A DNA stretch of 64,000 bases from Paraburkholderia nodosa DSM 21604. Its GTDB lineage: Bacteria; Pseudomonadota; Gammaproteobacteria; Burkholderiales; Burkholderiaceae. The notes under the pieces were generated by a model that saw nothing but the letters and a program-made list of their open reading frames with translations, was not told where the DNA came from and ran no database searches. The translations under genes were made by a program, and so were the position numbers. How positions within the stretch are numbered: position 1 is the stretch's first letter; each line of letters begins with the position of its first letter. This document shows, one piece after another, positions 61,971 through 64,000 of the stretch. Location: the NCBI RefSeq assembly GCF_000519185.1, contig NZ_JAFA01000006.1, positions 106,454-170,453 of the forward strand. Direction: 5' to 3'.

Positions 61971-62318
61971 TCAGCTCGCCGCCGAGACCTTCAGATGGTT
62001 CTTCACCGAGCTCACGCCCGAAACGCCTTCCACGACCTGCTTCGCGTTGTCGCGGTCCTCGGCGCTCGGCACGGAGCCGGTGAGCGAGACCACGCCATTG
62101 CGCGTCTTCACGTGGATGTGCCCGGACTTCACGTTCTTCGCGCCGAGCAGTTCGGCCTTGACCTTGGTCGTGATGGTTGCGTCGTCAACGTGCTGGCCCA
62201 TGGATTCCGAACTGCCCGCGGGCGCGGAGCTGTTCGTCGTGGTCTGCGCACCGGCCATCAGTGCGAATGTCATGCAGGCGGCACCAGCCGCGGTCTTGAG
62301 GATCAGCATGCGCTTCAT
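61971..62318 (-). CDS. Periplasmic BON-domain protein (OsmY-like)
   Basis: ATG 62318 lies 5 nt after AAAGGGAGT. The 115-residue product has a Sec signal (hydrophobic core near residues 5-22, cleavage after MAGA), a short Ser/Thr/Gln linker, and one BON domain (residues about 45-113: DDATITTKVKAELLGAKNVKSGHIHVKTRNGVVSLTGSV). BON domains bind phospholipids or help outer-membrane stability, and OsmY-like proteins are induced by envelope or osmotic stress. The gene stands alone, divergent from rpoN. Confidence 0.9.
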   Translation of the reverse strand: MKRMLILKTAAGAACMTFALMAGAQTTTNSSAPAGSSESMGQHVDDATITTKVKAELLGAKNVKSGHIHVKTRNGVVSLTGSVPSAEDRDNAKQVVEGVSGVSSVKNHLKVSAAS

Positions 62319-62601
62319 GGCTACTCCCTTTCTGGTTGTGGTCGCCGCTTCCTTCCGCAAGGTGTGTGCCTCGCCGCGTCCGTGCTCGCTTCGCGCGCCG
62401 TTGAAAGCCTGCTGGAAGCGGCGGTAACCGCCCACTATGCGGGATCGCGGCCGCTTCGCGCAGCCACGGTTTTCCCAACCGGCCCGCGCAACAATTTTTC
62501 CGCACCTTTGTAAAAATCTCCACGGCGGGGTCGGAAAAGAGACTCGCATAGCCTATGTTGCAAGCGCCGATCCCGTTTCAAAACAGGACGTTGTAAAAAC
62601 T

Positions 62602-62617
62602 GGCATGGCTGTTGCAT
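62602..62617 (+). promoter_or_regulatory. Sigma-54 (-24/-12) promoter upstream of rpoN
   Basis: TGGCAT-N5-TTGCA has GG (62603-62604) and GC (62615-62616) exactly ten bases apart, the key spacing for sigma-54 promoters. It lies 38 bp upstream of the rpoN start. The rest of the 337-bp gap from 62319 contains no gene. Activator sites were not identified. Confidence 0.72.
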
Positions 62618-62655
62618 GAGGGGGCTACCACTCAATTCAACAAAACGGGATTGCC

Positions 62656-64000
62656 ATGCCTTCCATCGCGTTACACGCGCGCCAGCATCTGGCGCTCACG
62701 CCGCGTCTTCAGCAGGCGGTGAGGCTGCTGCAACTGTCGTCGCTCGAATTCCAGCAGGAGCTGCGCGAGGCGCTCGACACCAATCCGTTCCTCGAATATG
62801 TTGCGCCGGCCTCGGAGACCGGCGAGGCCGCCGAAGCGGCCGACGGCGCGGCGGGCATCGGCTCCGCGGCGGCGCCCGCCGCCGAAGCCGCCGCCATGGC
62901 GACGGAAGGCGCGGGCGAGTCTGGCCTCGATGCCGGCATGGCGCAGGAAACGTCCCCCTACGCCGAGACCTCGTACGCCGAGGCCAGCTATAGCGACGAA
63001 GGTTCGGGCTACACCGCCGAGATGCCAACGCCTGGCGCGTTGCGCACATCGAGCTATCGCGGCGGCGAGGACGGCGATTCCGAGGCCTCCGACTGGGTGC
63101 GCGTGCCGCTCACGCTGCGCGAGCAGTTGCATGACGCGCTGCGTCTCGCGCCGCTCGACGACCTTGACCGGATTGCGACGCAGATCGTGATCGAGGCGCT
63201 CGACGACGACGGCTACCTGCGCCAGGACCTCGCCGATCTCGCCGACGTAGACGGTGCGGGCGACACGCTCGACGAGGACCGTCTGCGTGTGGCGCTGCGC
63301 GTGGTGCAGACGCTCGATCGCCCTGGCATCGGTGCGCGTTCGCTCTCCGAATGCCTCGCGCTTCAGCTCAATGCGATGCCTGACGACACCCCGCATCGCG
63401 AACTGGCCATGCAGATCGTCTCGCATCATCTCGAACGCCTCGCGCGCCGCGAGCACGGGGAGCTGCAGCGCCAGCTCGGCTGCGACGCCGCCTCGCTGCA
63501 GGCCGCGAGTGCGCTCGTGCGCCGCCTCGATCCGAAGCCGGGCAACCACTATGGCCGTGCGGACGGCGGCTATGTCATTCCGGACGTGATCGTGCGGCAG
63601 GTGCGCGGCAAATGGGTGGTGAGCGTGAACCCGGCTATCGAGCCGCGGGCGCGCATTCATAAACTCTATGCGGAGATGTTCGCGCGCTCGGATCAGACGA
63701 GCCGCTCGCCGCTCGCCCAGCAGCTGCAGGAAGCGCGCTGGCTGATCCGCAACGCGCACAAGCGCTGCGAGACGATCCTGCGCGTGGGCGAGTGCATCGT
63801 CGCGCGTCAGAAGGCGTTTTTCCAGTACGGCGAAATCGCCCTGCGGCCCATGCTGCTGCGCGACGTCGCCGACGAACTGGGCCTGCACGAGTCGACCGTC
63901 TCGCGCGCCACGGGCAACAAGTACATGGCCACGCCGCGCGGCATCTTCGAGTTCAAGCGCTTCTTCCCGCGCGAGCTGGAGACGCGCACGGGCGGCACGT
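62656..64000 (+). CDS. rpoN: RNA polymerase sigma-54 factor (partial, C-terminus outside window)
   Basis: The frame from ATG 62656 is open to the window edge (448 codons). It starts with the Gln/Leu-rich activator-binding region I (QHLALTPRLQQAVRLLQLSSLEFQQEL), has an acidic Ala/Glu/Gly-rich region II (about residues 55-135) longer than in E. coli, then the core-binding domain. It ends in the region III helix-turn-helix (RDVADELGLHESTVSRATGNKY, FEFKRFFP). The RpoN box should follow just beyond the window. It is not next to lptB or hpf, the usual neighbours, so it may be a second rpoN copy. Confidence 0.93.
   Translation, partial: MPSIALHARQHLALTPRLQQAVRLLQLSSLEFQQELREALDTNPFLEYVAPASETGEAAEAADGAAGIGSAAAPAAEAAAMATEGAGESGLDAGMAQETSPYAETSYAEASYSDEGSGYTAEMPTPGALRTSSYRGGEDGDSEASDWVRVPLTLREQLHDALRLAPLDDLDRIATQIVIEALDDDGYLRQDLADLADVDGAGDTLDEDRLRVALRVVQTLDRPGIGARSLSECLALQLNAMPDDTPHRELAMQIVSHHLERLARREHGELQRQLGCDAASLQAASALVRRLDPKPGNHYGRADGGYVIPDVIVRQVRGKWVVSVNPAIEPRARIHKLYAEMFARSDQTSRSPLAQQLQEARWLIRNAHKRCETILRVGECIVARQKAFFQYGEIALRPMLLRDVADELGLHESTVSRATGNKYMATPRGIFEFKRFFPRELETRTGGT

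Overview
The window is GC-rich DNA with the gene style of a Burkholderiaceae chromosome, most likely Paraburkholderia, Caballeronia or Burkholderia. The evidence is a hopanoid-type HpnN transporter, short H-NS-family proteins, a CadR/CadA pair, an Lhr helicase, a sigma-54 gene and many LysR, GntR, IclR, MarR and RpiR regulators next to small catabolic operons. The genus is an inference. No rRNA, tRNA, intact insertion sequence, prophage or CRISPR array was recognised.

Region 1 to 14.4 kb is regulator-plus-enzyme modules. These are a partial ornithine cyclodeaminase-family reductase divergent from a FadR-type GntR regulator; an orphan double-HKD phospholipase D-like protein; a LysR regulator divergent from an MFS transporter, class III CoA transferase and methylmalonyl-CoA decarboxylase; DNA polymerase IV behind a perfect LexA box; an unlisted 27-residue membrane peptide with its own terminator; an ECI-like crotonase and a MarR regulator that share an operator motif; and a DJ-1/PfpI protein divergent from a MocR-type regulator.

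Region 13.8 to 31 kb holds a DsbA-like protein, HpnN, a scar where the start of osmC is joined to the end of fumC, a FUSC efflux protein, a PhnD-like protein without signal peptide, an H-NS protein with two DNA-binding domains and a histone H1-like tail, an IclR/MHS-transporter/AroQ module whose AroQ has altered substrate-binding residues, several small secreted or hypothetical proteins, and a secreted NHL-type protein.

Region 31.5 to 43 kb is a worn accessory segment. It carries psuG with an FAD oxidoreductase and two short-chain dehydrogenases facing away from each other. Their upstream regions are inverted copies of the same two sequence blocks (113 bp and 169 bp). Between them lie an epimerase, a TetR regulator, a quinone oxidoreductase-like protein and a LysR gene broken by TAG. 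To the right lie an SDR fragment and an FAD oxidase gene broken by TGA.

Region 43 to 64 kb holds an acyl-CoA synthetase; an RpiR-controlled operon of a C45 self-processing hydrolase, class III aminotransferase and CMD-family protein ending at a strong terminator; a DUF2158 protein behind a structured leader; a LysE exporter; an Imm_superinfect-type membrane protein; an M20 peptidase; the CadR/CadA metal system; Lhr helicase; an aldo/keto reductase; a BON-domain protein; and rpoN, cut by the right edge and preceded by a sigma-54-type promoter.
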